Source: Xanthoparmelia taractica (lineage: Eukaryota; Ascomycota; Lecanoromycetes; Lecanorales; Parmeliaceae). Taken from it: DNA of 64,000 nucleotides. The notes under the pieces are model-generated. The model made no database searches. It was given only the letters and a program-made list of their open reading frames with translations, and had not been told where the DNA came from. This document shows positions 43,491 to 55,516 of the stretch, piece after piece; within the stretch, counting starts at the first letter, position 1, and each line of letters starts with the position of its first letter. A program made the translations under genes and the position numbers. The DNA lies in contig MU853182.1 in the NCBI GenBank assembly GCA_033085395.1, positions 186,001 through 250,000 on the forward strand, given 5' to 3'.

Positions 43491-44081
43491 TTATTTCGAC
43501 ACTTCGACCCCCTCTTCGGCCCCACTACTGGGCGTTAGCCTTCCTTCGCCGTCTGTACTACTATCTCTTGCATCTTCCCCAACTACTCCTGCATTATGTC
43601 CTCCTAGCTCTAGGTCCTCCCCCTCACCACCCTGCGGTACGGCCGAGTACCCCTTCGCTCTCCTTCTCCGATCAAGCATACGCTTGTGGTAAAGCGTGCA
43701 CAATCCGAGCGCCAAGAGTGATGCGATGACGTTGGCTGCGATATTAAAAGAATCGAATTGCCGGCCATTAGGAAGAAAGCCTTGCAGCACTTCGGAACCA
43801 AGTCCAAGTCCAATTGTGACAACAACGAGAGTAAAGTTGAGAACCCTGCGCCTAGTCGTATCAAGGATCCAGTAGAAGGCTGTCGTCAATAGGAAGAAGG
43901 TGAGAAAATGCAAGACTTGTGGATTGATTTGAGGGACCTGGGTGGAACCGAGACCCGGATATGCAGCAGCGAGGAGAACGAGGAGGAATGCGCCTGCGTG
44001 GTAGTGTCAGGCTTGTCGAATCGTAGGGGGATTGGGAGTTGTTGACTCACCAGCAAAGGGTACTCGGACTCGCATTGTCAT
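43491..44081 (-). CDS. VanZ-like membrane protein
   Basis: Exons: 44081-44051 and 43993-43491 (177 aa); a 57-nt intron with GTGAGT and CACGCAG. It has about four hydrophobic helices: AGAFLLVLLAAAYPGLG, VLHFLTFFLLTTAFYWIL, VLNFTLVVVTIGLGLGSEVLQG and ANVIASLLALGLCTLY. The order HF(L/F)TFFLLT, then GLGSEVLQGFLPNGRQFDSFNIAANVIA, matches VanZ-family proteins. The bacterial VanZ family is linked to teicoplanin resistance; fungal members are uncharacterised. The acidic, Ser/Gly-rich C-terminal 45 residues are likely cytosolic. The second ATG, two codons later, is also possible. Confidence 0.78.
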
Positions 44082-44481
44082 TGTTGTGGAGAGTCAGCAA
44101 GCTGAGATTCACAATTGAGAATGAACATTAACAGTGAAATATGTTGAAGGAATGCTTCCATGGCACAATATGTGTTCGCAGCCTTAAGTGAATGCCTTTG
44201 ATGTATACCGAAGTATAACCGATTGCAGAAACTAGCCTTAGCCGTCGGCAGGCGACCTCACTCGTGGAACCAGCGACTCATTACTGACAACTTCAGTCAT
44301 CGAGCGGCCATCCCGACTTATCTGAAATCGCTTCAAAAGTCGCTCGCTCAACTCAGTGCGATGTTGGCTTTCATCTCCAGTCACTTTCATGCTATCATTT
44401 GACCCAGGGCACATTGGAGTCGCCACGAAGTTGCTCCGCAGGAGCGCCCAGTAACCCCTGCGTTGGGCGGGCTGGAGGGGC
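44082..44481. promoter_or_regulatory. Divergent promoter, VanZ-like gene and spt7
   Basis: A 400-bp head-to-head gap between two genes on opposite strands. It must hold both promoters. No specific site is recognised. Confidence 0.5.
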
Positions 44482-47400
44482 ATGGCCATGCATAAAAATC
44501 ATACCATTTCGACACCCACTCCCCTCCCCAGCGGCAGACGTGACACGCTGCATGTCAACGGCTACCATGGCTTCCCTCGACGCTCTACAACACCCAATGG
44601 CCGCCCCGTACCTGCAAATGCGGCTCGCCTCATGAATAGCATCGAGGGAGATCTTGGCGCAGAAGAAAACCCAAGGTTGGCCGTCTTTCGCGATCTATAT
44701 GCCAGGAGCGAGGCCCGAATAAGCTCGCTGTTTGGGGAGAGCAGGGCAAATAAAGATGGCAATATTATCAACGCAGAAGACCAGAATCATCAGATCAATG
44801 ACGATCCTTTCCAAGATGCGCCAGTCCCAGCTACGGGTCCTCCAAGCAAGCCTACAAGGAAAATCGATGAAGATGATTATGACGAGTCGGAGGATGAAGA
44901 TGACGAAGAACCCGGCGACGATTCCCCTCTCAAATCCAAAAGCACGGCCCCCCCCTTGAATCTCGCCCCCTCGTCCTCTGCTATGGTCCGTGGCCCATCT
45001 TCAAGCTCCACACCCGCCAGTACCAAAGGTGCCTCATCTACAGTGGCATTGAAGACGACCGAGGAGGCGCGCAAGAAGCTGGAAGAAGACAAAAAGGCTA
45101 CCGAAGATGCGGCCAAACGAAGTTTCCACACCCTGTTTTACACACTGGAAAACGATAGAGATGCAATGCTGGAGCAGAAGAAGCTTGAAGAATCTGAGCG
45201 CCAGGTTGATATCGAAATGGGCGGGGCTGCTGCTGCTGCTGCGAACAACGTCAACGGGATTGGGGGAAACGCGCAGCAAGGGACCTTGAGCCAGACAAAC
45301 CTCGGCGCATCCAGCCTGACCTTAAAAAATCTGATATGGATGATTGATAAGAAAAGGGACAAGGTCAAGGCGACGGACGCTGAACTTAGAGCATTGATGA
45401 GCGAAGTGAGGAAGAACAGGAGCAAGAGCAGATGGGCAAGTGAGGACAAGGTCGGACAGGAAGAGTTGTATGAAGCTGCGGAAAAGGTACTCAACGAGCT
45501 AAGAGGCATGACAGAGCACTCAGGTCCATTTCTTACAAAGGTCAACAAGAAGGAGGCGCCTGATTATGGCAATGGTGAGTCCATAAAACTCGCTCCATTT
45601 TGGTTATACACTAAATCTCGTTACAGTCGTCAAACATCCCATGGATCTAGGAACCATGACTAAAAAGCTCAAGACTTTGGCGTACAGATCAAAACAGGAT
45701 TTTGTCGAGGACCTCAATTTGATCTGGCAGAACTGCTTGAAGTACAATGCTAATCCGGAGCATTTTCTCCGCAAAAAGGCTTTATTCATGCGTAAAGAGA
45801 CGGAAAAGCTCGTCCCCCTCATCCCTAATATTACCATCAGAGACAGAGCAGACGTCGAAGCAGAGGAGCGCCGACTGCAGAATGGCAACATCAACATGGA
45901 TGGGGACGAAGATAGCGATGACGAGCCCATCATATCGTCGAGAGGGCGAAAGGCGCCAAGCAAAAAAGCGAAGAAAGGAACGACCGCGCGGAAGGCGCCA
46001 GCCGGTGTACCAGAAGGCTCACCGGCCGCCGAAGCCAGGCCAAGCTCGAATAACCTAGCACTCAATGGATTGGGTAGCAATCTCAAATTCGAGCATCTCA
46101 GAGCCGAGTCTGAAAGCGTGATGGATGGGAGCCAGAAAGACCTCTCGACTCCCCCGCCTGGTACCGTCACTCCAGCAGGCACCAATGGCATTCTAGGACA
46201 CGGGACACTGTCTGATGGCATGGACATCGATGCCGATTCTTCGATAAATGGCATCATCCCATCCATTGACGGTCCGAATGAAGAAGCCGAAAACGAGGAC
46301 TCGGAGTACAAAACCTGGAAACAAGTAACCAAAAAAGATCGTGCACAGGTCACGGCGGAACGGCATAGACTTTTTTTAGGAGACCATCTCAATCCTGAAG
46401 AGCCAGCGCTTCGGCGTACAAAGTTGGGAATGAGAAGATGGCTAAGGAATCAGAAGCAAGCGGTTAGTGACGGTGCATTGGGTAGGAAAAGTGCGGAAGA
46501 AGAAGCTGAGATCAGGGAAAACGAAGATTCGCAGCCGAGTGGTGAGACTCTTGCAGAAGGCATGGAGGGTGAAGAGGAGAGGGTACTGCCAGACTACTAT
46601 GACGCTTTAGCCGCTATTCCTGATATCGCCAATCGTTTACAATGGCTCGAAGACTCTGAAGGCAACGTCCAGGACCCGTCGGGAGAGTTCTTACGGGTTC
46701 TGCCGCCAGGGCTGTTCACCTCGCCAGAGAGCAATCTAACACGAAAAATTGAGAAGAACCTGCGACAGATACAAGAAACACGAAAGGTTACATCGAAAAT
46801 TGGCATTGTAAAGCAGATGCAACTGCAATCACAGGTACGCTTGAAGGGAATTTGAGGTTTTCAGATTGTTTTAACACCATGGCAGATGTACCAAGGCCAA
46901 TTCCAAAAACACGAACCTGCTCCTTTCGTCGAGCAAGATATTGAACCCGCAGTCATATCCGAGGAAGGTCCTCCGATCGCACCCTCGGTATCTCGAGCCG
47001 CACTGCAACGGTCTGCAGCCAAACTCCTGGTCCACGCTGGTTTCGAGGAATTCCAACCAGCAGCACTAGACGCTATCACCGAGATGGCTGGCGACTATTT
47101 CACGAAACTCGCACGCACACTGAATGATTATTCACAAGCGCCACAGGTAGCAATACCAATGCCCGGATCACAAGAGTGTAGAGTCGCATTCAAAGCAAGA
47201 TTTACTTCTGAAGAAATCATCTTGCACAGTCTCCAGGAGAACGGCGCCGACCTGGATGCTCTTGACAGCTATGTGACTGAAGAAGTTGATCGGGCTGGTA
47301 GCAAGCTCGCGGTCACACATGACCGAATGAAGGCCCACCTTGCAGACAGTCTTCGTCCTGCGCTCGCCGATGCTGGCCCTGATGGCGCCAACGCCTTCAA

Positions 47401-48163
47401 TGACAACAGCGAACAATTTGTGGGCGGCGACTTTGCTGAGGAACTCGGTGAAGACTTCTTTGGCTTCAAGGACTTGGGCCTTGACAAGGAATTTAACATG
47501 GCCAGCTTGAGCGTACCTCTGCATCTTCTGCAGAACCGTATGCGTAGTGCCAATCAAGCCCAAAATCCCAGGTGTGTATCTAAACTTCTTACGTTCTATA
47601 AGCCGATACTGATGTCTTTTAGCGCTCTCTCTTCCACTCCCCTCTCCGATCTTCCACCGCCACTGCCGCTTACCCCCGTCACCATCAATAACATCAAAAA
47701 CGAAATCGGACTGGTGCAGGAGTTTTTCCTTGCCAAACTACGTGCCAACAACGACGAGCCCCTTGTTGAAGACGACGATCTACCGCAAAAGCAGCGTTTC
47801 CCCAAACCGAGGTTACCACCAACGGGCAAGATCACGAGCCCGCGCAAACGACCCCTGAAGGAGCAAGGTCCTGGGAAAGGTCATCCGAGGAAGAAGATGA
47901 AGACGGCCGACGGGGAAGCCAAAGAAACGGGGAAAGAGAACGTAGCGGAAAAGGGGGACGTAAAGGAAGGAGAGAAAGACAGGAAAGACGAAACGCAAAC
48001 ACCCGTAAAGAAATCCACTACCAATGGCGTTGTGAGCAACGGTGCTAACGCTGCCGTTGACTCGGGCGGAGACGTGACAATGGGTACGCCTACGCCAAAG
48101 GGGAAAGGCAAGAGTGGGAATGAAGGGGGGATGATTTCTCCCGAGAGCTTGGAAGCGACATGA
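44482..48163 (+). CDS. spt7: SAGA complex subunit Spt7 (bromodomain)
   Basis: Exons: 44482-45574, 45627-46834, 46886-47571 and 47623-48163 (1175 aa). The introns are 51-52 nt. The joins restore DYGNVVKHPMDLGTM, QLQSQMYQGQF and QNPSALSS. The N-terminal block reads VNGYHGFPRR and LAVFRDLYARSEARISSLF, followed by an acidic stretch (DEDDYDESEDEDDEE). A single bromodomain (about residues 345-430) carries PMDLGTMTKKL and CLKYNANPEHFLRKKA. A histone-fold region (about 797-852) reads RAALQRSAAKLLVHAGFEEFQPAALDAI; it pairs with another SAGA subunit in yeast. The C-terminus is Lys/Glu-rich and disordered. Spt7 holds the SAGA co-activator together, and its bromodomain reads acetyl-lysine. The last intron is 3n long and stop-free. 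Confidence 0.92.
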
Positions 48164-48726
48164 ACTAGAGACCAGGAGGACGAAGAAGCAGTTTTTCTAG
48201 CGGTGGAGACAAGAGTCGTCTGCTCTGCAGCACGAATCGGAATTCGGGGTTGTAATGATAGGCAGGGTACGATTGATGTACAGGCACGGGGTGGCGTACT
48301 CGTCAGTGTGATACCAAGACGGAGGGAGGGCGTTGGTGGTGATCTTTTTCTTCTGGGGCGCACGTACATATGTCGTCAGTATGGTGGACTCTCTGATCTG
48401 TGAAGATTAGTCGTCGCAAGCAGCATTCCGCATTGCGCGGAGCCTTTGGTGTCCCCTTTGTGGGAGGGAGGTGGGAACGATTGATTGGTGCTGCGAACAA
48501 ATTTTTTCGAGGGCGGTCGAAGTCTGAGTGTTATTTGCGTTACTCGATACCTGATTCTATATCTACTGGGGGAAATCAAGTCATCTGCATGCGAAAGAGT
48601 TGATTTTGCAAATGGATTTTGCGGGATTTGATGTACAGAGATTGAAATTCCGCCATTTGATGGTATCTAATCTCGCTATGTAGAAAGACAACGTGCAACA
48701 AAGGCAGCATTAGACATGCTTTTAGA
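48164..48726. other. Convergent spacer, spt7 / cct7
   Basis: Tail-to-tail gap with the 3' ends of both genes. No further feature is seen. Confidence 0.45.
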
Positions 48727-50708
48727 CTATCTTCTCGGCATCCCTCTCCCTCTACCCCTGAGTGCTCGTTGCGCCGCTCCAGGAGGTAGGCCTCGTTGCG
48801 GTGCTTGCGGTTGCTCGGATTGTTCGTTTTCTGCAACGAGCTGTTAGCATTGATTCCCCCCTTTTCCAGCACCATCACCAAAGCGCAAGGGAGAAGAATG
48901 ACATACTGATGGTTTCATCCACGCTCAAGATCAGACAACTTGCCTCCACCGCCGCCATCACCGCATTCACCTTGACAAGACTCGGCTCCCACACAAACGC
49001 GGCCATGTTGTCCCTCACGCCCTCATTGTCAAAGTCCACGCCCGCCCAGATATTACCCTTGCGGTGCTCGACGCGCAGCTGCGTTAGGATGTTTGTGGCA
49101 TCGAAACCGGCATTGTCGCATAGCTGGCGCGGGATGATCTCGAGGGCTTTGGCGAAAGCTTTGATGATTGCTTGTTGTTTGCGGGGGACGGAGAGGTCGG
49201 CGTGCTTGTGGAGATGGGCGGATACTTCCATCTGTACATGTCGTCGTTAGCACTCGGTCTTCTAGTTCACTCACTCTGAGGAGTGCTGGCTGGGTGCGTT
49301 TACCTCGCAAGCACCGCCTCCGGCGACAATGTTTCTGTTCACAATCGCTCGCTTGACGATCATGATTGCATCATGCAGACTTCGCTCCACCTCTGCGATG
49401 AACTGTTCCGCCCCTCCCCTTAGGACCAGGGTACATGTTTTCGCTGCCGGGCAACCCTCGAAGAAATTGAACCGCTCGCCACCTATTTGCCGCTCCTCAA
49501 AACGTGCGCATGTACCCAGATGTTGGGGTTGGATGTCTGAGCACGTTGATGAAATGCTACCGCCTGTTGCTTGCACTACGCGTTCCAAATCGTCCGAGGA
49601 AACTCGGCCGGCGCAGAAGACATCACGGTCTGCAAAGTATCTGCGTCCACTTCTTAGCCATCGTCTTGGAAGCTTTATTTGGGGAAATACTGACTGTGTG
49701 GCCAAATCACCTATAGGCAGTTTACTTAGTACGACCTTCGCCCCTGTCTTGTACACCTCCTCCATTTTGTTGTAGATGATCTGCCATTCCGCGTCCACTA
49801 TCGCCTGATACTCGGACACCTGATCCACTCTAACCTCCGCATTATCTTTCTCACTCTTCAGCTCTAGCTCAACATTCAGACACACAATCTTCGGGTCCTT
49901 AAAGCTCTTGGGTTGTTGCTCGAATCCAGCATATGAAAAAGTCTTCTTAAATGCTACCCCATTCACGAAAAGCGAGTCTTGTAAAGCTCCTCCTGTGATC
50001 TTCTTAATACCGATAAGCTTCTCATTCAGGTCTTCTTGATCGAGCGAAAGAACGGCATCCACAACCACTAGCACATGGTCAGCACCTGTCTTCACCCACA
50101 CTGTCTTCCCAGCGCGACACACTCTTGGTAAAGAAATCGGCATTCCGATGTATCAACTTGCTACTCATAGCCGTAGCTGCCAGCCTCCTTAAAGTCTCCC
50201 TCTGGTTTCCTTCGTTCGTTGTAACAGCAATCTCCTTGATCTTGTTCACTGCCATGGCTGAAGCTCTCCTCAACCCTTTTATGATAATCTGAGAGCTGAC
50301 GCCTTGCTCGACGTGCTCTTTCACCTCTTTGAGGATTTCGCCTGCTAGAACGACGACCGAGGTGGTACCGTCGCCCACTTCGGCGTCCTGGGAGCGGGCA
50401 ATGTCTGTGAGGATGCGGGCGGCGGGGTGAACTATGTCGAGAAGCTGAGAAGGGAGTCAGAATCGGCGTACAATTGTTTGGGAAGAGCTACCTACTTTCA
50501 TTACAGTGGCGCCGTCATTCGTGATTGTTTGTCGGCCGTTGTCGTCCACAAGTAGCAAATCTCCACCATAAGGACCAAGGGTACTCCGTATAGTATCTTG
50601 GACTGCTATACATGCTTGTATATTGGATATGACCTGCCCTTTTCCCTGGGAAGAGTCGGTACCCTCCTTCAGCACAATTATTGTGGGGGTCTGCCCTCCA
50701 AAGGACAT
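48727..50708 (-). CDS. cct7: T-complex chaperonin subunit eta (CCT7)
   Basis: Exons: 50708-50496, 50444-50123, 50067-49695, 49640-49304, 49231-48907 and 48830-48727 (557 aa, family length). The joins restore ATVMKLLDIVHPAARIL, FFTKMVVDAV, DLATQYFADRDV, GGGACEMEVSAHL and DETIKNEQ. Group II chaperonin motifs are present: TLGPYGGDLLLVDD, the nucleotide motifs NDGATVMK and GDGTTSVVVLAGE, and GGGACE in the lower equatorial domain. The ending GRGRGMPRR matches eta subunits. The subunit forms part of the cytosolic TRiC/CCT ring that folds actin and tubulin. In the first motif, Tyr-Gly-Gly replaces the commoner Arg-Gly-Met; probably neutral. Confidence 0.95.
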
Positions 50709-51231
50709 GGCTCTGTTTGCTACTCAGGGTGCAACACAAAAAGCTAACCAAAACTTTGAAGTCGATGAATGCGGATTTAGCATCAGCAGCGTTGAAACAA
50801 TTCGTAAGAGCCTGACACAAATCCGATGTACAAGCAGGGAGAGAACGTATTTCTTGTTGTACTGGGCGGGCGCTGCCGTATGAGCACAGGTTGAAACTTG
50901 AAAGTTGAATAGAAATCCGAGGTTTTCCCGACGCGTTTTCGCGAAGAGATGTCTTGGCAGTATACAATCGAGGAGTATAGAGACGTCCAACTGTCCAGAT
51001 ACCATATGACCAGCGTCAGATTCTTATCGACTGACTATTTGACTGATTGCGTGGCTTCCTGAAGTACGAGTACATACGTGCCACAGTGTGTCTAAACCTC
51101 CTGGGGCCTTCCCCCCTTCTAGATTTAGCACGAATACACCATGCAAATGCAAAATCACGGCTATAATGCATCATTCATGACTCGTCCTCCCTCGCCGCAT
51201 TGTCTCAATCGTACGCCTCGAAGTTCCAGCC
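50709..51231. other. Intergenic, 0.52 kb
   Basis: Promoter region of cct7 plus the 3' end of the Kap121 gene. Nothing else is recognised. Confidence 0.45.
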
Positions 51232-54200
51232 TCATACAAAGTAAGCCGCGACCGTCTGCTGCGTCTCTGGACTCAATGTTGCAAGGACCTGATGTGCGTC
51301 GATACCTGCTGTCTGAAGAAGTTGCTTACCAGCCGCCGCTGCCCGCTGTGCAGTTGCTCCCTGTAACGTCTCTGCTTCGAGTGCCTGCGCAATAGCTACG
51401 AAGCATTGGCTGGAGATTTGCGGCGACGCAGTGACGGCAGGATTCCGTCTAGGTTTCGGTTAGTTGGTATCTTACTATTCAGACAATGAATCAACGTAGA
51501 TCAACTTACTGGTCAATTAGTTGGGCCAAGAACATGTAAGCGTAGGGTGCTGCTTCCTCGTCGTTGACCACAGGTAGTGTGTTTAGCCAGTGCTGAACAA
51601 ACTGCTGAACATTGGGTATTTTACTCGACTTGGCCTGAAGAATCTTGGCGATACTGGCGCATGCATTCTCGGTAGCAAAGACGTGGTCGTCCTCCCGGGC
51701 CTGCGGAAGTTGGCAGACTTGAAACAGCGTCGCCAGGTTCTCCATAACGAAAGCAGACCAGTTTGCTCCCCCTTTTTGTGCTGCTATGCCTACGCCGTAG
51801 CAAGCCGCTTGTCGATTTGCGGGAACCTCGTCCCTCATGCCCGCGACCAAAGGCTCTCTGATATGACCTTGGTAGCTCCAGCTCTGGTCCCCGCAGAATT
51901 CGAGAACGTCGTCATAGATGCACAGCGCCCACTGCCGTTGCGTCGAGTCTGGGCTGGTGACAAAAGCGTCGTAGAAAGGCAGCAGACGAGACCAGGGTGG
52001 AAGAAATGATGTTTCTTGGTTTTTGAAGATGGTGTGAAATGCTTTGTTCATGTCTGAGAGAAGCGTCTGGTCGTCCTCGATGGCGAACAAAATCTCTTCG
52101 TTTTCCTCCTCGCCTTCTTCTACCTCTTGTTGCTCCTCGGCACGGTTCTTGACCCGCCTCTGATAGTCTTCGAGTGTCGATTTGACAGACTCGATGAAGG
52201 CTGCCATATGTTCTTGCGTTAGGCAATTCTTGCCGACAACTTCGACAGACTCATAGAAACATTGATACATTTCCGCGAGTGTATCGATTGCCGGTTCCGC
52301 ACTTAATACTTCGAGAACCTTGTCGATGACCACCTTCCAGAGTTCCGCCAACTGATTGGAAGCCTCCCCATATGCTTTCTTCACAGAATTTAAAAGTACA
52401 GGCACGCTCTTGGCAGAGGCAACTCGGACAGGATCGTGGAAGAAGAATGCCAACCCTGGCAGAGACACTTTTTCCATGATATTAATGACATATGGCTCGA
52501 ACGCACCTTCGAGCTGTTGTGCGTAGATGACGATAAGTTCGATCGCCATGTGCTTGTCTTCAAGGACGGAGGTCTTGATCCCGATGACTTTACCTTTCAA
52601 CGGTACCATCTCCCATCCCTCTTCTTGCTGGACTTTGGCTATTTGTTCGTCATCGTCGAGAAGTTGTATGTCGGCTTTAGCACTTGCAAGCTCCATCAGA
52701 GGAGGCATCACACCAGCAAGATACGGGATGAAATCGGGCCCTAGAACGCGACACATCCGCCCCCAACAGTGCAGCAGGTATTGCGATTGTGGATCATCAG
52801 CATCTTGAATGTTTTGTTGAATAGTACCCAAAATCTGCACTAGTGTCACAGCGTCCGACCCCATGCGTTGCTTGCCGACAGCCAAGGCTATCAAAGTCGC
52901 GCATTCCATCGCTTTCGCTCTTAAAAGTCTATACTCCTTTGACTGCTCCTCTCTCAGGACGTTGAACAACAGAGGTATTAAGGTATCATAGTATTTTCCA
53001 AAAGCAGTCTCTGCAGAATCAGCAATGGTAGCAATTGTCGAAAGGGCCTGCTCTTGCACATAACGCTTCTCACTTTGCAGCAAATGCAAAAGGCGACTCA
53101 ACAAGTCATCCAGATAAGGTTCAAGAGTAGATTTCTCAGCCTCTTCACAGAAATTCACAAGAGCCGCAGCGGCGTGAGATTGAATCCTAGGCTCAGGGGC
53201 ATCCAACACCGGGATGATGTTCGTCAAAACAACGTTATGGTATTTGGTTTGCATTGTTCCTGAGAAATCCGTGCTCATTTGGCCTAGCGCATTGCAACCT
53301 GCCCAGCGTACACGCGGGTGACTGTCACGGAGAGCTGGGACTACGAGATCAAGGACTTTGTCCAGCTCGCCCACCATGAGATCCCTGCAGCCCTCAGAGA
53401 TTGCCGATATGGCCATAAGTGCCGCATGTCGATCTCGCCAGGCTGCAGAGGTCATCATTCGAGGAAGCCATTGGAATGTCGGTGGTAGTACTGCTCCACC
53501 TCCAAGTTTGTTGGCAAGTCGGTCCATACATTGTTCTCCCGCGACGTGGTTCTGATCACTCTCCTCCACATCAAGATCTTCTGAAGCATTCCATTCCGAT
53601 GCGTCATCGTCGTCCTGACCAACATCCGTCATTAGACTCAAACACTGGGTGACCATGTCTGAAGTGTAGGAGGGATCTTTCTTGCATAAAGTGGAAGCGT
53701 AGTCTGCAAATGTACCCATCAGTTCCAACGCGTTTTGTCGAGTCAAATCACCAAGTTCCTTGTCCTGTATGACTGTCATACTAAATTGCACCAAATTGTG
53801 GAAAAGGTGCTTGAACATCATTGGCGCTTCTTCGGCCAGCTCTATCAAAGCGATTAAGGCTTTGGTTAGGTTTTCCGAGTCGCCTTGCTCTTTCAGAGGT
53901 GGTAGAATATTAAGGATCTTTGGGACCAAGGGGTAATACTTTTTCTGCGCTTTCTTCTGAATGGATGCGAAGAACGAGGAAAAAGCCTCCATCGCAGCAA
54001 TCCTTACCTGTGACCTTGTCAGCAAATTCCTGAAATCAAGCTTCTCCATCATACAATGACGTCGGTGTCCTCGAAGCCTTTCGTAAAGGCACCCAACACA
54101 GTCTCCTCATGCTGCTTTTCTATGATTCCTGGAGTGGTTGTGAATATTCGAAAGGCTACTTCTCTTTGGCCTGCATGTTGCGACTGGCTAGCCACAAAGA

Positions 54201-54766
54201 GTACTTGCAGAAGCTCTGGCCAATTTTCTCCTGGATGATTGTAATTGTCAGCCGAAGTATCCGGGTTTCTGCGCATCGCTCCTTTTACGTACCATCGTCT
54301 GAATACTGTCTAGCGACCTCGGCCACAGCGTCACCAACCTTGTGTCTGACTAATGCGAGATTCTCGCTCTGCAGACAATCTAGCAATTTTTGTCTGATGG
54401 CTACCTTTTGGGGCGGCTGTAACAACATGAAAAGCTCTTTGGACTCCTCGGTTCCAGGCGTTTTCCGTGCCTTTGTTGACATTCTCCGAAACAGAACTGC
54501 TGCGAAGGAGCGAGTCTTTTTGTAGAAGCCATGTCAGCCAGGCGTGTCGTGCGGGTTGTCAAGGAGATATATGGACGCCATACCGATGGTTCTTGGGCGG
54601 ACTGGATTTGTTCAACCAAGCCCATGAGCAGGACATCAGGCCGCGCAACGATCCACTCATTGTTGAGCTGTTCCTCGGCATGGGTGCGAATCTGATTGTC
54701 TGGGGACGACAGGCCTTGGAGTAGACTTGCGAGAGCGGCGTGGACCTCGGGAGGAAGGACAGACAT
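51232..54766 (-). CDS. pse1: Importin subunit beta-3 (Kap121/Pse1)
   Basis: Exons: 54766-54584, 54515-54293, 54230-54055, 54007-51510 and 51448-51232 (1098 aa, the Kap121 length). The joins give QEPSTRSFAAVLFRRM, SDDGENWPELL, DTDVIVRIAAMEAF and LIDQRNPAVTASP. The protein is built of HEAT repeats; recognisable blocks are MTVIQDKELGDLTRQNALELM, LRDSHPRVRWAGCNALGQMSTDF, CRVLGPDFIPYLAGVMPPL and FDxxGWEMVPLKGKVIGIKTS-type text near residue 690. An acidic loop (EEQQEVEEGEEENEE) lies near residue 870. It carries ribosomal proteins and other cargo through the nuclear pore under Ran-GTP control. Confidence 0.95.
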
Positions 54767-55516
54767 TTTGAAAGATGGTAAGTCTTTCTGCTTTTCGAGT
54801 TTTGTAGCCCCTATGTTGTTTGAAGCCGGCCTTGCGCGTTGGTCAACACGGGGGGGGATTTGGGGATGTTGAACCAAGGTCACGAGTTCAGCACCCTTGC
54901 TCTATAGGGCTAGCTCACAGAATGAATGAATGAAGATAAATCAGATCAAATCAAAATCAATGACTTCTGCAACAACACCGTTGTACGTTGTACATTCTGC
55001 AGAGGTGTTTGCGCTCGAGTGGAGGGATTGAATGTTTGTGTGTATGTGTTGTACCTTTTTTTTTTTGTTTTGGAGAAAAGGAATTTTTGGGCATGGTCGC
55101 ACCAAGCCATGCCTTATGGACCGTGGACGCGCCGCCAAGGATCAAGGATGGGTACCTTAAAGCAGAGTACCTATAAAGGTACCTGGAGAAGGTACTCGTA
55201 CTTAAGTACCCCTACTTTTTAGTGAAGCGGGAAGGGCTCCTGCGAGTAGCCAGCGGTATTAGTACCAAGTACCTAAGGTACCTACTCTTTCCGCCATATG
55301 TAGCGTCAAGGTTGATGCAGGTTTCAGTGCCTTTCCTTTGCAGCTTAAATGCAGCCAAGTAACAAGTAGGGAATACCCTTGTTCTACCTACCTTTATCGG
55401 AGAATAGGATACTTTAAATATGTAATCATACATGATGTGCAGGGAAAACACCTCGGACGCTGATTTCGCAAAGCAAAAGAGACGAGTAAGATTGTCTCAG
55501 GCAAGATACTATATCA
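54767..55516. other. Intergenic, 0.75 kb, with GTACC cluster
   Basis: Promoter region of the Kap121 gene and 3' end of the CBS/PB1 gene. A T-run lies near 55053-55066. Seven GTACC words cluster at 55151-55282 (listed as a finding). Confidence 0.5.

Noticed and set aside
47168..48369. Minus-strand open frames opposite spt7
   Set aside because: Antisense shadows of the histone-fold and Lys/Glu-rich exons.
51141..51395. Plus-strand open frame opposite the last Kap121 exon
   Set aside because: The minus-strand exon has clear Kap121 sequence and correct splice phase, so the plus frame is a shadow.
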